A stretch of 55,765 nucleotides of DNA, taken from JAPXLN01 sp033809515 (lineage in GTDB: Bacteria; Bacillota; Sulfobacillia; Fermentithermobacillales; Fermentithermobacillaceae). Shown here piece by piece: positions 39,933 to 49,116 of the stretch (the first letter of the stretch is position 1; each line of letters starts with the position of its first letter). The position numbers and the translations under genes are program-made. Under the pieces are notes generated by a model. The model saw only the letters and a list, made by a program, of their open reading frames with translations. It was not told where the DNA came from and did no database searches. The DNA is taken from the NCBI GenBank assembly GCA_033809515.1, contig JAPXLN010000010.1, positions 1 to 55,765 on the forward strand. Reading direction: 5' to 3'.

Positions 39933-41114
39933 ATGAGGGAAGCAGTGATTGTGAGCGCTGTTCGCACTGCCATAGGTTCTTTCGGTGGGACTCTGTCGCA
40001 GCTGAGCTCTGTGGAGTTGGGGGCTCTGGCGGTCAGAGCCGCCTTGGAGAGAACCGGGCTTGAGCCCGGCGTAGTTGACGAGGTGGTACTGGGAAACGTT
40101 CTTCAGGCCGGCCAGGGCATGAACGTAGCCAGACAGGCCGCCCTTAGGGCAGGGCTTGGCGTCGAGGTTCCTTGCATGACTGTGAACAAGGTATGCGGTT
40201 CGGGTCTGAAAGCTATAGCACTGGCTGCTCAGGCCATAGCAGCCGGGAACGCAGACGTGGTTTTGGCCGGTGGAACCGAGAGCATGAACATGGCCCCTTA
40301 CCTGGTACAAAAGGCGCGGTACGGGTACAGAATGGGGCATTCAACCCTTGTTGACTCAATGATCAACGAAGGGCTTTGGTGTGCCATCACCGGCGTACAC
40401 ATGGGGATGACTGCGGAAAACGTGGCCGAGAAGTGGGGTATCACCCGGGACATGCAGGATGAGTTTGCCGCCCTGAGTCAGAATAAGGCAGAACAAGCTA
40501 TCACCTCAGGGAGGTTCAAAGACGAGATTGTGCCTGTAGAAATCCCTCAAAGGAAAGGTCCGTCACTCATGTTCTCACAGGATGAACACCCAAGGTTCGG
40601 CACTGCCGCAGAAAAGCTGGCAAGGTTGGCACCCGCTTTCAAGCAGGGAGGAACCGTAACCGCGGGCAACGCTTCGGGGATTAACGACGGAGCAGCGTGT
40701 GTGTGCATAATGAGCGGTGAAAAAGCTGCTTCACTGGGGCTTACTCCCCTGGCGACCATAAGATCCTACGCCTCGGTAGGAGTCGATCCTGCGGAAATGG
40801 GTATAGGCCCTATAGGGGCAACGAAGAAAGCATTGGCCAAGGCCGGCGTTAAGCTTGACCGGGTGGACCTTATTGAGGCAAACGAGGCCTTCGCTGCCAC
40901 AAGCCTGGCTGTTGAGAAGGAAATGGGATGGGATCCCTCAAAGGTTAACGTTAACGGTGGGGCCATTGCCCTGGGGCATCCAATTGGAGCTAGTGGCGCC
41001 CGGATACTCGTAACGCTTATCCACGAGATGCAGAAACGTGAAGCTGAGTTCGGTCTTGCCACCCTCTGCATTGGAGGCGGCATGGGTATGGGGATGGTCC
41101 TGGAAAGGCAGTAA
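39933..41114 (+). CDS. Acetyl-CoA acetyltransferase (thiolase)
   Basis: 393 residues, the biosynthetic thiolase length. The nucleophilic Cys is in NKVCGSGLKAI (about residue 88), NGGAIALGHPIGASGARI has the catalytic His and CIGGGMGMGM the second Cys. It condenses two acetyl-CoA to acetoacetyl-CoA or cleaves 3-ketoacyl-CoA. GGGAGG is 6 nt before ATG 39933. It is alone, though the nearby CoA transferase may supply a related pathway. Its strand is divergent from the polyprenyl synthase. Confidence 0.95.
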   Translation: MREAVIVSAVRTAIGSFGGTLSQLSSVELGALAVRAALERTGLEPGVVDEVVLGNVLQAGQGMNVARQAALRAGLGVEVPCMTVNKVCGSGLKAIALAAQAIAAGNADVVLAGGTESMNMAPYLVQKARYGYRMGHSTLVDSMINEGLWCAITGVHMGMTAENVAEKWGITRDMQDEFAALSQNKAEQAITSGRFKDEIVPVEIPQRKGPSLMFSQDEHPRFGTAAEKLARLAPAFKQGGTVTAGNASGINDGAACVCIMSGEKAASLGLTPLATIRSYASVGVDPAEMGIGPIGATKKALAKAGVKLDRVDLIEANEAFAATSLAVEKEMGWDPSKVNVNGGAIALGHPIGASGARILVTLIHEMQKREAEFGLATLCIGGGMGMGMVLERQ

Positions 41115-41165
41115 GCGCGCCATTTGAACAGGCCCGGCACGTTGAGGGGTTGCGGGGTATTTGGA

Positions 41166-41189
41166 AAGTTGTGCCTGAGGGCACAACTT
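41166..41189. repeat. Perfect 10-bp hairpin after the thiolase gene
   Basis: AAGTTGTGCC (41166-41175), loop TGAG, GGCACAACTT (41180-41189), 52 bp after the thiolase stop. No T-run follows, so it is a possible rho-independent-like stop or processing element, or an operator of the ArsR-type gene. Confidence 0.55.
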
Positions 41190-41251
41190 GTCCGAAAAGA
41201 TGCTCGGATGTATGAGAGCAGGGAGGAATCAGGATTTGCATAGTTGAATAT

Positions 41252-41638
41252 ATGATCAATAGTAAGCGGGGGGGGGTGTTTGCAGAGGTGTCAGAGGAAA
41301 TGGATACTTGCACGCCTCATGCGGTTGAATGTAAGGACTTAGAGGGCTGGAGAAGCAGGATTCCCCCTGTTGACTACCTTGCATCGGTGTTCAGACTTAT
41401 GGGTGATGAGACCAGGTTGTCTCTTCTGTATCTTTTGTCTCAGGGCAAGTTTTGCGTTCACGACTTGGCATATATTCTGAATTCCTCCGTATCCAATGTA
41501 TCCCATCACCTGAGGCTGCTTAGAGCTATGAGGGTCGTTAAGAGCCAGAGACAGGGCCAGAGGATCTGCTATGAGCTAGACGATGAACACGTAGAGCACC
41601 TTCTTCAGGAAGCTTTCAAGCACGCAAGCCACCCTTAG
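41252..41638 (+). CDS. ArsR/SmtB-family metal sensor
   Basis: Up to 128 residues. The winged helix is clear: YLASVFRLMGDETRLSLLYLLSQGKFCVHDLAYILNSSVSNVSHHLRLLRAMRVV. FCVHD holds a Cys at the position where CadC/ArsR proteins bind metal (alpha-3 site), and the N-terminal Cys residues (DTCTPHAVEC) could complete a thiolate site for Cd, Pb or Zn. TTGA and TCAA half-sites around 41244-41260 may be its operator, in which case the start may be the ATG at 41300 rather than 41252; no start has an ideal ribosome site. It is followed at once by the P1B ATPase, the classic cadCA arrangement. Confidence 0.87.
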   Translation: MINSKRGGVFAEVSEEMDTCTPHAVECKDLEGWRSRIPPVDYLASVFRLMGDETRLSLLYLLSQGKFCVHDLAYILNSSVSNVSHHLRLLRAMRVVKSQRQGQRICYELDDEHVEHLLQEAFKHASHP

Positions 41639-41693
41639 GCTGGGCAATGTGGGTGAGGACCCGGAAGGTGCTTGCCGGGAGAGGACGGGGAGC

Positions 41694-43820
41694 ATGAAGG
41701 AAAGGACCGAAGACACATACCGCCGGAGCGCTCACGACCATGAGCGCGACCACGGCCAGGGCCATGACGACCATGCGCACGAACATGACCATGCGCATGA
41801 AGACGACCACCGACACGAGCACAGCGCCGGATGCGCATGCGGTGGCCATCACGGCCACTCCCATGACCACAGCATAACCTTCTACGACCATGAAGAAGAC
41901 GGCGTCCCCTTAAGCCATATGCTGCCGCCTCTCCTGGGCATCGTTGGCATAATCCTGGGATTCGTTGCTAGGAAGGCGGATCTCCCCATGTACCCGGTCA
42001 TTTTCATGGCTGCCGCAGCCATAGCAGGCTTCCCCGTGGCAAAAGCCGGGTTTGCAGGCCTTCTGCATGGAGGGGGAGCCAACATCAACCTGCTTACGAC
42101 CATAGCCGGCGCAGGTGCCCTGCTGCTTGGGGAATGGGCTGAGGGAGCAGCGGTTCTCACCTTGTTTTCAGTCGGCGAGTATCTCGAGGAAAAGGCAGGC
42201 GAGCGGGCGCGCAAGTCTATAAGGGATGTCATGAGCCTCACCCCCAAAAACGCCAGGGTCAAACGCGGGGAGGATCTGGTTGAGATTCCCGCTGAGAAGC
42301 TCATTCCCGGAGACCTTCTTCTGATCTTGCCTGGAGAGAAGATCCCTGCCGACGGACTGGTGATCAAGGGCGAGTCAGCGGTCAACGAGTCCCACGTTAC
42401 CGGCGAGCCTCTTCCTGCGGATAAAGTCCCGGGCAGCACAGTGTATGCGGCCAGTTTGAACGGAGAAGGCCCGCTGGAAGTCCAGGTAACCAGGGCCGCA
42501 GGCGACACCACCGTAGATCGCATCATCGCTATGGTGGAAGAAGCTCAATCAAAAAGGGCCAAGTCCCAGCGGCTGGTTGACTCTTTCGCAGGGTACTGGA
42601 CTCCCGCCATGATAGTCTTGTCTGTAGCTGTAGGTTTTCTCGCGCCTCTTGTTTTTAGCCTTGAGTTTCGCCCCTGGCTCTACCGGGGTCTCACTGTGCT
42701 AATAGTATCCTGTCCGTGCTCCCTGGTGATATCGACGCCGGTGACCGTAGTTGCAGGGATTGCGACAGCAGCCCGAAACGGAGTCCTCATCAAGGGAGGA
42801 GTTCACCTTGAAGACTTGGGAAAAGTCAGGGCAGTGGCTTTTGACAAGACCGGCACCATCACCCAGGGCAAGATGTCAGTGGCGTCTGTTGTAGTCAACG
42901 AGACGGCAGAACAACCGGCAGAACAACCGGCAACGCAGATAGCATACAAAGGCAAAGACCGGGTGCTGGCCCTTGCAGCGGCAGTGGAAGCAAACTCCGA
43001 GCATCCTCTGGCCAAAGCAATAGTGTTGCGGGCAAACGAACTAGGACTGGATCTTCCCGCCGCAGAAGGCTTTGAGTCCCTGAGGGGAAAAGGCGCCGTG
43101 GCCGTCACCGGCGGTAAGAAGGTCTACGCCGGCAGCCCGGTTCTCTTTGAAGAAGCAGGGATCTCCATACCGGATGCCTTGTCCCACCAGGCTGAATCGG
43201 CTCGCAGAGACGGTCAGACTGTGGTCATCATAGGCACAGAAGACAGCCTGCTGGGTTTCATCGGGTTGTCTGATGCAGTGCGAGACGAATCATCTGCAGC
43301 TTTTGACCGCTTGAGAAAGCAGGGCGTTTCCCTCACAATGCTTACAGGAGACCACCATCTGACCGCATCAGCCGTAGCTACTCAGGTGGGCATGGACTCC
43401 TTTGATTCAGGCCTACTGCCCGAAGAGAAGCAACAGGCCATAAGAGCCCTGGTCAACGACTACCAGTATTGCGCCATGGTAGGCGACGGAGTCAACGACG
43501 CCCCATCTCTTGCGGCAGCAACCGTAGGCATAGCAGTTGCAGGAGGGGCCGAAGTGGCCATGGAGACCGCTGACGTAGCTCTCGTAAAGCCCGATCTTCG
43601 CAAGATCCCGTGGGCCATCGGGCTCGGAAGGAGAAGCCGGCAGCTCATCCTTCAAAACGTAGCCTTTTCGGTGGCTCTGAAAATCGGTGCACTGGCCCTT
43701 GTCCTGGGAGGAATCCTTCCCTTGTGGGTAGCGGTTCTGGCCGACTCAGGCGCCTCAGTCATTGTGACCTTGAACGGTCTCAGGATTCTTTCTTATGTTG
43801 GAGAAGGAAGTTCCCTGTAG
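41694..43820 (+). CDS. Heavy-metal P1B-type ATPase (Zn/Cd/Pb type)
   Basis: About 708 residues. The first 60 residues are extraordinarily rich in His and Asp (HDHERDHGQGHDDHAHEHDHAHEDDHRHEH, then CACGGHHGHSHDH) and replace the usual CxxC HMA domain, suggesting a metal-buffering tail for Zn-like ions. The core has VNESHVTGEPLP (actuator), the transport motif CPCSLVIS, DKTGTITQGK (phosphorylated Asp), HPLAKA and GDGVNDAPSLAAA. A 12-bp duplication gives EQPAEQPA in the P/N region. ATG 41694 is preferred over upstream GTG 41649 because GGAGG-like sequence precedes it. With the sensor it forms an efflux operon. Confidence 0.92.
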   Translation: MKERTEDTYRRSAHDHERDHGQGHDDHAHEHDHAHEDDHRHEHSAGCACGGHHGHSHDHSITFYDHEEDGVPLSHMLPPLLGIVGIILGFVARKADLPMYPVIFMAAAAIAGFPVAKAGFAGLLHGGGANINLLTTIAGAGALLLGEWAEGAAVLTLFSVGEYLEEKAGERARKSIRDVMSLTPKNARVKRGEDLVEIPAEKLIPGDLLLILPGEKIPADGLVIKGESAVNESHVTGEPLPADKVPGSTVYAASLNGEGPLEVQVTRAAGDTTVDRIIAMVEEAQSKRAKSQRLVDSFAGYWTPAMIVLSVAVGFLAPLVFSLEFRPWLYRGLTVLIVSCPCSLVISTPVTVVAGIATAARNGVLIKGGVHLEDLGKVRAVAFDKTGTITQGKMSVASVVVNETAEQPAEQPATQIAYKGKDRVLALAAAVEANSEHPLAKAIVLRANELGLDLPAAEGFESLRGKGAVAVTGGKKVYAGSPVLFEEAGISIPDALSHQAESARRDGQTVVIIGTEDSLLGFIGLSDAVRDESSAAFDRLRKQGVSLTMLTGDHHLTASAVATQVGMDSFDSGLLPEEKQQAIRALVNDYQYCAMVGDGVNDAPSLAAATVGIAVAGGAEVAMETADVALVKPDLRKIPWAIGLGRRSRQLILQNVAFSVALKIGALALVLGGILPLWVAVLADSGASVIVTLNGLRILSYVGEGSSL

Positions 43821-44046
43821 GGCGGCTCCAAGGTCTCTGTATGGCACGCGACAACCCCGCCCCCGTGAGCTATCTGCAGGTCCGCAGGTACGCTCCGGCC
43901 GGCAAGGCTCCGTGCTTGTAGGGGCTAAGCAGGTCCCCGGCAGGTTCGCAGGTAGGCGGCAAGCCAGATTCCCTTTTGGACTTTTGCGAGGCTTTGTCAC
44001 ATAAAGATTGTGAGGCAAAGCTATTGCGCGAAAGGGTGCTAGGCAA
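43821..44046. other. Spacer with imperfect duplicated GCAGGTCC blocks
   Basis: 226 bp between two P-type ATPase genes. Blocks beginning GCAGGTCC and ending GGCAAG(G/C) recur near 43876-43910 and 43928-43972. I looked for a manganese (yybP-ykoY) or NiCo riboswitch and could not make the sequence fit. No terminator is seen. Confidence 0.4.
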
Positions 44047-46695
44047 TTGCAGCAAAATTGGCACTCAATGCCCGCCGCGGACGTTCTAGAGCATTTCGGC
44101 GTTACCAGCGGCGGCCTGTCAAAAAGGGAGTCTGCCAAAAGGCTGGCCAGAACCGGACCTAACAAGGTAGCCAGACACAGAAGGCCCGGTGCTTTGTGGG
44201 CCTTCTTCTGTCAGTTCGCCGACCCTATGGTCCTTACCCTGTTGTTTGCCACTGCGATCTCGGTGGCCATGGGCGAACTGATTGACGCCGGAGTGATCCT
44301 TTTCATCGTTACCATTAATGCCGGTATGGGAGCTCTTCAGGAAGCCAAGGCCGAGCGGGCTCTTGAAGCTTTGGAAGACTACGCTCCGCCTCGTACAACG
44401 GTTATCCGGGGCGGAAAGGAGACAGAGATCGACCGGGAAAAGGTGGTTCCCGGCGACATCCTTGTGCTCAGGCCCGGCGTGAGAACGGCTGCCGATGGGC
44501 GATTGCTGCTCTCCAGGTCTTTGCAGGTGGAAGAAGCCGCCCTGACGGGTGAGTCTATGCCGGTTGGCAAGGATGCTTCACTCACCCTTTTGGAACATAC
44601 TCCCCTATCCGAAAGAAGAAACATGGTGTATGCAGGCACCCTTGTGACCCGGGGCGAGGGCGTCGCTGTGGTGGCTGCTACAGCTATGGATACTGAAATG
44701 GGCCGGATTGCGCTGATGGTGTCAACGGCCCGGGGACAGAAGACGCCCCTGGAGAAACGCCTGGAATCTCTGGGCAGGACTGTGCTCGCGATTTCGGCCG
44801 TAACGTGCTGCGCGTTGGCTGTAATAGGGTTTTTGCGAGGTATGCCTTTTCACGATGTGTTCCTTACAGGCGTCAGCCTGGCAGTGGCCGCAGTGCCTGA
44901 AGGTTTGCCGGCAGTCGTCACACTGTGTTTTGCCGTAGGGGTGCAGAGGATGGCCAGAGACGGCGCAGTGGTGCGCAAGCTTGAGGCCATTGAGACTCTG
45001 GGGTCGGTGACGGTCATCTGCGCAGATAAGACAGGAACCCTTACCCGTAACATGATGGAAGTCGTGTCTGTGGCCCTGGCAGGTCATGACGCTAGGCCCG
45101 TCCTGGAGTTGAACCACCCATGGAACGATGGGCACAAGGATCCCCGGCTATTGGAGATACTACGTGTGGCAGTGCTGGCGTCTGATGCCCGTCACCCGAC
45201 CGGGCCCGGTTCGCCCTCAGGAGAAGACCCTACCGAGCAGGCCATCGTGGCGTGTGCGGCAAAGGCCAATCTGGACGCAGTAAAGCTGGACGCTCAGTTC
45301 CCGAGGCTTGCAGAGAGGGCGTTTACCTCGGAAAGACGCATGATGAGCATAAAGGTCAGTGCAAAGGAAGGGATGTTGGTTTGCGCAAAAGGAGCTCCGG
45401 ACACGATTATCCCAAAATGCACCCAAAAGATGGTGGAAGACAGGGTTCTGATGCTGGGCGAAAAGGACAGAGAGGCCTGGCAGGCCTGGGTGGAAGAACA
45501 GGCCAACAAGGGAATGCGGGTTATGGCCGTGGCAAGACGCCCTCTGCTGCGGAATTCGAACGACGCAGAGACGGTTCCGGAAAGTTTCCTGACTCTAGTA
45601 GGGTGTCTGGCTATGGCAGATCCCCTCAGGGTCGAAGCTCCTCAAGCAGTAGCTCAGTGCAAAAGAGCTGGCATAAGGCCGGTTTTGGTCACGGGAGACC
45701 ACTTGAGGACCGCGGAGAGCGTCGCCCGTCAGGTGGGGATACTGCAGCCGGGGGAAAGCGGAATGACAGGGGAGACGCTGGACAGAATCCGGGAGGATCG
45801 TCTGGCGGAGGCAGTGGATAGATGCCGGGTATTTGCCAGAGTATCTCCTGCCCATAAACTGAAGATCGTGAAACACCTCAAGAGAGCAGGTCACGTTGTG
45901 GCCATGACTGGCGACGGTATTAACGATGCGCCTGCGCTGAAGGAATCTGCTGTAGGCGTCTCTATGGGCAAAACAGGCACCGATGTTGCAAGGGAATCCA
46001 GTTCCATGATTCTAATGGACGACAATTTCAGCACTATAGTAAAAGCTGTTGAAGAAGGAAGGGCTATATACGATAACCTGAGGAAGTTCATAAGGTATTT
46101 GCTTTCGTGTAACCTGGGCGAGGTCATCACCATGATGGGGGCTGCCATACTTGGGTTGCCTCTGCCGCTTCTGCCTGTTCAGATTCTGATGATGAATTTG
46201 GTCACTGACGGGCTTCCTGCCCTTGCCCTTGGCGTGGACCCTCCTGAGCAGGATCTAATGAGAAGACCACCCCGGGACCCGGCCGAAGGGCTGTTCTCCC
46301 ACGGCCTTATGAGAAAGATAATCCTGCGCGGAACGTACATCGGCGGCATAACCCTTGTCCTGTTTCTGTCCGGGCTGGCTAACCACGATATTGCCACCGC
46401 ATGCACTCTGGCCTATGCCACTTTGGTGACAGTGCAGCTGGTGGCCGCCTTTGACTGCCGGTCAGAAACCAGGTCTGTTCTGGAGGTTGGGCTTACCTCC
46501 AACATGTACCTGGTCGGGGCCTGCCTATTGTCATGGCTGGTGCTTTACGTTACCATCCAGCTGCCTGTTTTCTCTTCTCTCTTTCATACGGTTAGGCTGT
46601 CGGCATCCCAGTGGATCGTGATCATCTTCGCAGCTATATTGCCTGATGCATCCCGGTATGCGTTCTCATCCAGGAGTGAAGCTCGTGACTCCTAA
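44047..46695 (+). CDS. P2-type calcium-transporting ATPase
   Basis: 882 residues. The cation ATPase N-terminal domain is present (WHSMPAADVLEHFGVTSGGLSKRES), then TGESMPVGK, the ion-binding helix motif AAVPEGLPAVVT characteristic of Ca/Mn pumps (PEGLP), ICADKTGTLTRNMM, TGDGINDAPALKESAVGVSMG and the C-terminal helices with NLVTDGLPALALGVDPPE. SERCA/PMR1-like ions Ca or Mn are expected; it is not of the P1B class. The TTG at 44047 keeps the conserved WHS start, with AAAGGG upstream. Its stop overlaps that of the convergent FAD oxidoreductase by a few bases. Confidence 0.93.
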   Translation: MQQNWHSMPAADVLEHFGVTSGGLSKRESAKRLARTGPNKVARHRRPGALWAFFCQFADPMVLTLLFATAISVAMGELIDAGVILFIVTINAGMGALQEAKAERALEALEDYAPPRTTVIRGGKETEIDREKVVPGDILVLRPGVRTAADGRLLLSRSLQVEEAALTGESMPVGKDASLTLLEHTPLSERRNMVYAGTLVTRGEGVAVVAATAMDTEMGRIALMVSTARGQKTPLEKRLESLGRTVLAISAVTCCALAVIGFLRGMPFHDVFLTGVSLAVAAVPEGLPAVVTLCFAVGVQRMARDGAVVRKLEAIETLGSVTVICADKTGTLTRNMMEVVSVALAGHDARPVLELNHPWNDGHKDPRLLEILRVAVLASDARHPTGPGSPSGEDPTEQAIVACAAKANLDAVKLDAQFPRLAERAFTSERRMMSIKVSAKEGMLVCAKGAPDTIIPKCTQKMVEDRVLMLGEKDREAWQAWVEEQANKGMRVMAVARRPLLRNSNDAETVPESFLTLVGCLAMADPLRVEAPQAVAQCKRAGIRPVLVTGDHLRTAESVARQVGILQPGESGMTGETLDRIREDRLAEAVDRCRVFARVSPAHKLKIVKHLKRAGHVVAMTGDGINDAPALKESAVGVSMGKTGTDVARESSSMILMDDNFSTIVKAVEEGRAIYDNLRKFIRYLLSCNLGEVITMMGAAILGLPLPLLPVQILMMNLVTDGLPALALGVDPPEQDLMRRPPRDPAEGLFSHGLMRKIILRGTYIGGITLVLFLSGLANHDIATACTLAYATLVTVQLVAAFDCRSETRSVLEVGLTSNMYLVGACLLSWLVLYVTIQLPVFSSLFHTVRLSASQWIVIIFAAILPDASRYAFSSRSEARDS

Positions 46696-47990
46696 CCCAG
46701 GAAGGCCGACTCCATTCCTGCGTTTCTTACACGCCTGAAGATGAACTCCGGATCAGGCACATATAGCCCCATGGCCTGCATTCGTTCAAAATAGACTGAG
46801 CCTGCAAAAGTGTGTGACGCGTTTAGGCCATGTCCTCCGGGTACGAAAGACTCTCCTTTTAGGTCCACGGCCGTCTGAGCAATATAGTCGCCTATCACAA
46901 GGCCGGGTGGGATGATGGTCAACGGCTTACCTTGAGCTAGCTGTCCTGCATTTCGACCGGCTACTGCCCCGGTGACTATGGCTTCTGTGTGGCCAACGCA
47001 GACGCCTACACGCTCGCCCCCGACAAAAAGGTTATCTGTTTCCAGAACCTTCAGTGTCCGGTCTCTTGGAGATACGGCAGTCAGCCTTATGGAGTTGCCC
47101 TTGCCTGCGGCCAGAGGATCTGCATAACGGGCGTTTTCCAGGCCCGGGATGGACCTCAGGCTGTCAAGGGGAAAATAGGGCGACATTAGCTTGGCGTGGC
47201 CCGTATCCAGGAGAATCAGGTTTTCGGCATATTCAGGGAGAGCGTACTGCTGGCAAACCTTGGCATCGAGCTTTTGGCGGTTAACCAGGTGGTCAGGCAA
47301 GGGAACCGTGACTGCGCCTTCTGAGTTCAGTTTCTCCCTCAAGGACGAAGATAGGGTATCCTTGTAGATCTTGCAGGCGCCTGACATGGCACCGTAGCTT
47401 CCTTTTCGGCGCTGGCTCATGAATTCCGGAAGGCCCATCATGGACGTAAGGCTCACCCGTGGCCCGAAAGAAGGGCACCTTTGAACGCATGAAGCGCAAC
47501 CGTTGCCAAACAACTGGCAGTGTCCCGGAGGTCCAGAGGAACCTGTGGCGTCTACGAAGCTTTTGGCGTAGAATCTGTCGCCGTCTTCTGAAATGAGATA
47601 CTCTATTGTACCGCCTGACTGCTTCAGCCGGGTGAGTCGCTTTCCGAAGTAGACCGGGATACCGTAGATCTCCAGCACTTTGCGTACTTCCGGTTCAATG
47701 AGTATGGAATCGTAGAGGCTTGCGTGTTTGTGTCCAGGGAAGGAAATCCCTTTGTGCCTGGACAATCTATCGGTGATTGTGAAAAGGTGACCTATGCCCA
47801 TGGCCTGTGCCTCTTCAGCAGCCACGAACCGGCCATTGTTTCTCATTATGCCGCCTACCAGCCCTGCGCCTAGCAGCATGTCGGTTCTCTCGCATACTGC
47901 CGTATCGGCACCTGTAAGTTTGGAGGCCAGCGCCGCTGAGACTCCTGCCCAGCCTCCTCCTGCAATAACCACCTGGTGATATCTTCTCAA
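46692..47990 (-). CDS. FAD-dependent oxidoreductase with Cys cluster
   Basis: About 432 residues. An N-terminal FAD Rossmann fold (QVVIAGGGWAGVSAALASKL, with GxGxxG replaced by GGGWAG) is followed by a GidA/FAD_oxidored-like substrate region and a C-terminal FAD segment (NLFVGGERVGVCVGHTEAIVTGAVAGRNAG). A cysteine group in GHCQLFGNGCASCVQRCPSFGP could bind an Fe-S cluster or be redox-active. The TTG at 47990 has GGGAGGG 7 nt upstream; the longer frame runs into non-coding-looking sequence. It follows the PyrK-like gene by 28 bp, so the two products likely act together. Substrate unknown. Confidence 0.82.
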   Translation of the reverse strand: MRRYHQVVIAGGGWAGVSAALASKLTGADTAVCERTDMLLGAGLVGGIMRNNGRFVAAEEAQAMGIGHLFTITDRLSRHKGISFPGHKHASLYDSILIEPEVRKVLEIYGIPVYFGKRLTRLKQSGGTIEYLISEDGDRFYAKSFVDATGSSGPPGHCQLFGNGCASCVQRCPSFGPRVSLTSMMGLPEFMSQRRKGSYGAMSGACKIYKDTLSSSLREKLNSEGAVTVPLPDHLVNRQKLDAKVCQQYALPEYAENLILLDTGHAKLMSPYFPLDSLRSIPGLENARYADPLAAGKGNSIRLTAVSPRDRTLKVLETDNLFVGGERVGVCVGHTEAIVTGAVAGRNAGQLAQGKPLTIIPPGLVIGDYIAQTAVDLKGESFVPGGHGLNASHTFAGSVYFERMQAMGLYVPDPEFIFRRVRNAGMESAFLG

Positions 47991-48018
47991 CTCAAAACCC
48001 TCCCCCAAAAAATCCAGG

Positions 48019-48990
48019 CTAATATCCAAGACTGTCTTCGGGAACCAGCTGAGCTTTACAGCCCCGGAACCCTCCTGCCAGGCATGAACCGCAGATGCCT
48101 TCGGCGCAGACCATAGTGAGGTTGGACGTCCACGCAAAGGCAGGCGGATCTTCGAGGGATTGCAGGAGGTCGAAGATGGCCCGGTGCTGTCTGTCTGAGC
48201 CGGCGCTTAGCACAGCATCGTAGGTTCCCGTGGCCAGTTCTGTATATATGTGTGTTAGGTTGTGGTCCTTCTGCCGCGGCAGTTTTTGAACGATAGCGCC
48301 TGTATCCTCAAGAGCTTGGTCCACAAAAACAAGGCCTAGAGAGCCGGGTCCCAGAAGCGCCTTAATATGGCCTCCGCGGCTCTTCACGTATTGAGCTGCC
48401 TGAAGGACGGCGGCCTGGCTTATGCCCTTAGCAACCGACAGGATGTTGCCCCCTGCCAGGTTTCGCAGGCGGCCGACCTCCTGAATTCCGGACCAAAAAG
48501 GCCCTGAAAAGGTTACAGCCTTGCCTTCTTTGCATGCCCTGTTCAAGGCTTCAGTCTTAGGTCCCTGGACTTCCACTGCCACAGTCACTGTGGAATCTCT
48601 GGCTGACATGACTGACAGGGGTACGTTGAAGCGGCTGGTGGATTTCAGGGGCCTGAGGAGCACAAAGGAGCCCGGGAAGGTTAGGGTCCGGATGACCTGG
48701 GGCTCTACCAGAAGGTCGACTATGAAGGCGGTTGTGTTTGTAGGTTCAAGGTCAATGCGCCGTGTAACTTCTGCCTTGCGTTCCTTTCTTCCTTGTTTGG
48801 GTTTGCTTTGATTGCTCAGAAAATGAGAGTATACGCAAAGCCCGCTCCACCCGCATGTGCAAGTCTGTTCGCCTCGGAGAAGGGAGCAAGACACGCACTG
48901 CCCGAGATCTGCCAGGTCGCACGGGCAATATTGTGAGAGCGCATCAAAACATGGCGCCGACGCCCTCTGAAGCAAGGGATCCTTTTTCAT
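48019..48990 (-). CDS. PyrK/FNR-like flavoprotein with Cys-rich N terminus
   Basis: About 324 residues. The first 60 residues contain CFDALSQYCPCDLADLGQC and CSLLRGEQTCTCGWSGLCVY, a Cys-rich module found in anaerobe proteins related to dihydroorotate dehydrogenase B electron-transfer subunits. The middle is FNR-like (FAD- then NAD-binding, SVAKGISQAAVLQAAQYVKSRGG). The C terminus MVCAEGICGSCLAGGFRGCKA matches the [2Fe-2S] cysteine pattern of PyrK. It would pass electrons between NAD(P)H and the partner FAD oxidoreductase. GGGGGAGG precedes ATG 48990; divergent from the debranching-enzyme gene. Orotate metabolism genes are absent, so pyrimidine synthesis is unlikely. Confidence 0.82.
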   Translation of the reverse strand: MKKDPLLQRASAPCFDALSQYCPCDLADLGQCVSCSLLRGEQTCTCGWSGLCVYSHFLSNQSKPKQGRKERKAEVTRRIDLEPTNTTAFIVDLLVEPQVIRTLTFPGSFVLLRPLKSTSRFNVPLSVMSARDSTVTVAVEVQGPKTEALNRACKEGKAVTFSGPFWSGIQEVGRLRNLAGGNILSVAKGISQAAVLQAAQYVKSRGGHIKALLGPGSLGLVFVDQALEDTGAIVQKLPRQKDHNLTHIYTELATGTYDAVLSAGSDRQHRAIFDLLQSLEDPPAFAWTSNLTMVCAEGICGSCLAGGFRGCKAQLVPEDSLGY

Positions 48991-49116
48991 CTGCCTCCCC
49001 CTTTCTTCCCAGCGTATGTCGGAGGTCTTCATCTGGTCCGCATACCTGCCTCCTTTCCTGGGCAAAAAGATCCCATGGATCTTGCTGCACAAACGGGTGA
49101 TCTGTGGGAAGGTGCC

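Noticed and set aside
41166..41189. Intrinsic terminator of the thiolase gene
   Set aside because: The 10-bp hairpin is perfect but lacks a following T-run; recorded as an inverted repeat instead.
43821..44046. yybP-ykoY manganese or NiCo riboswitch before the P2 ATPase
   Set aside because: I could not place the conserved core of either class.
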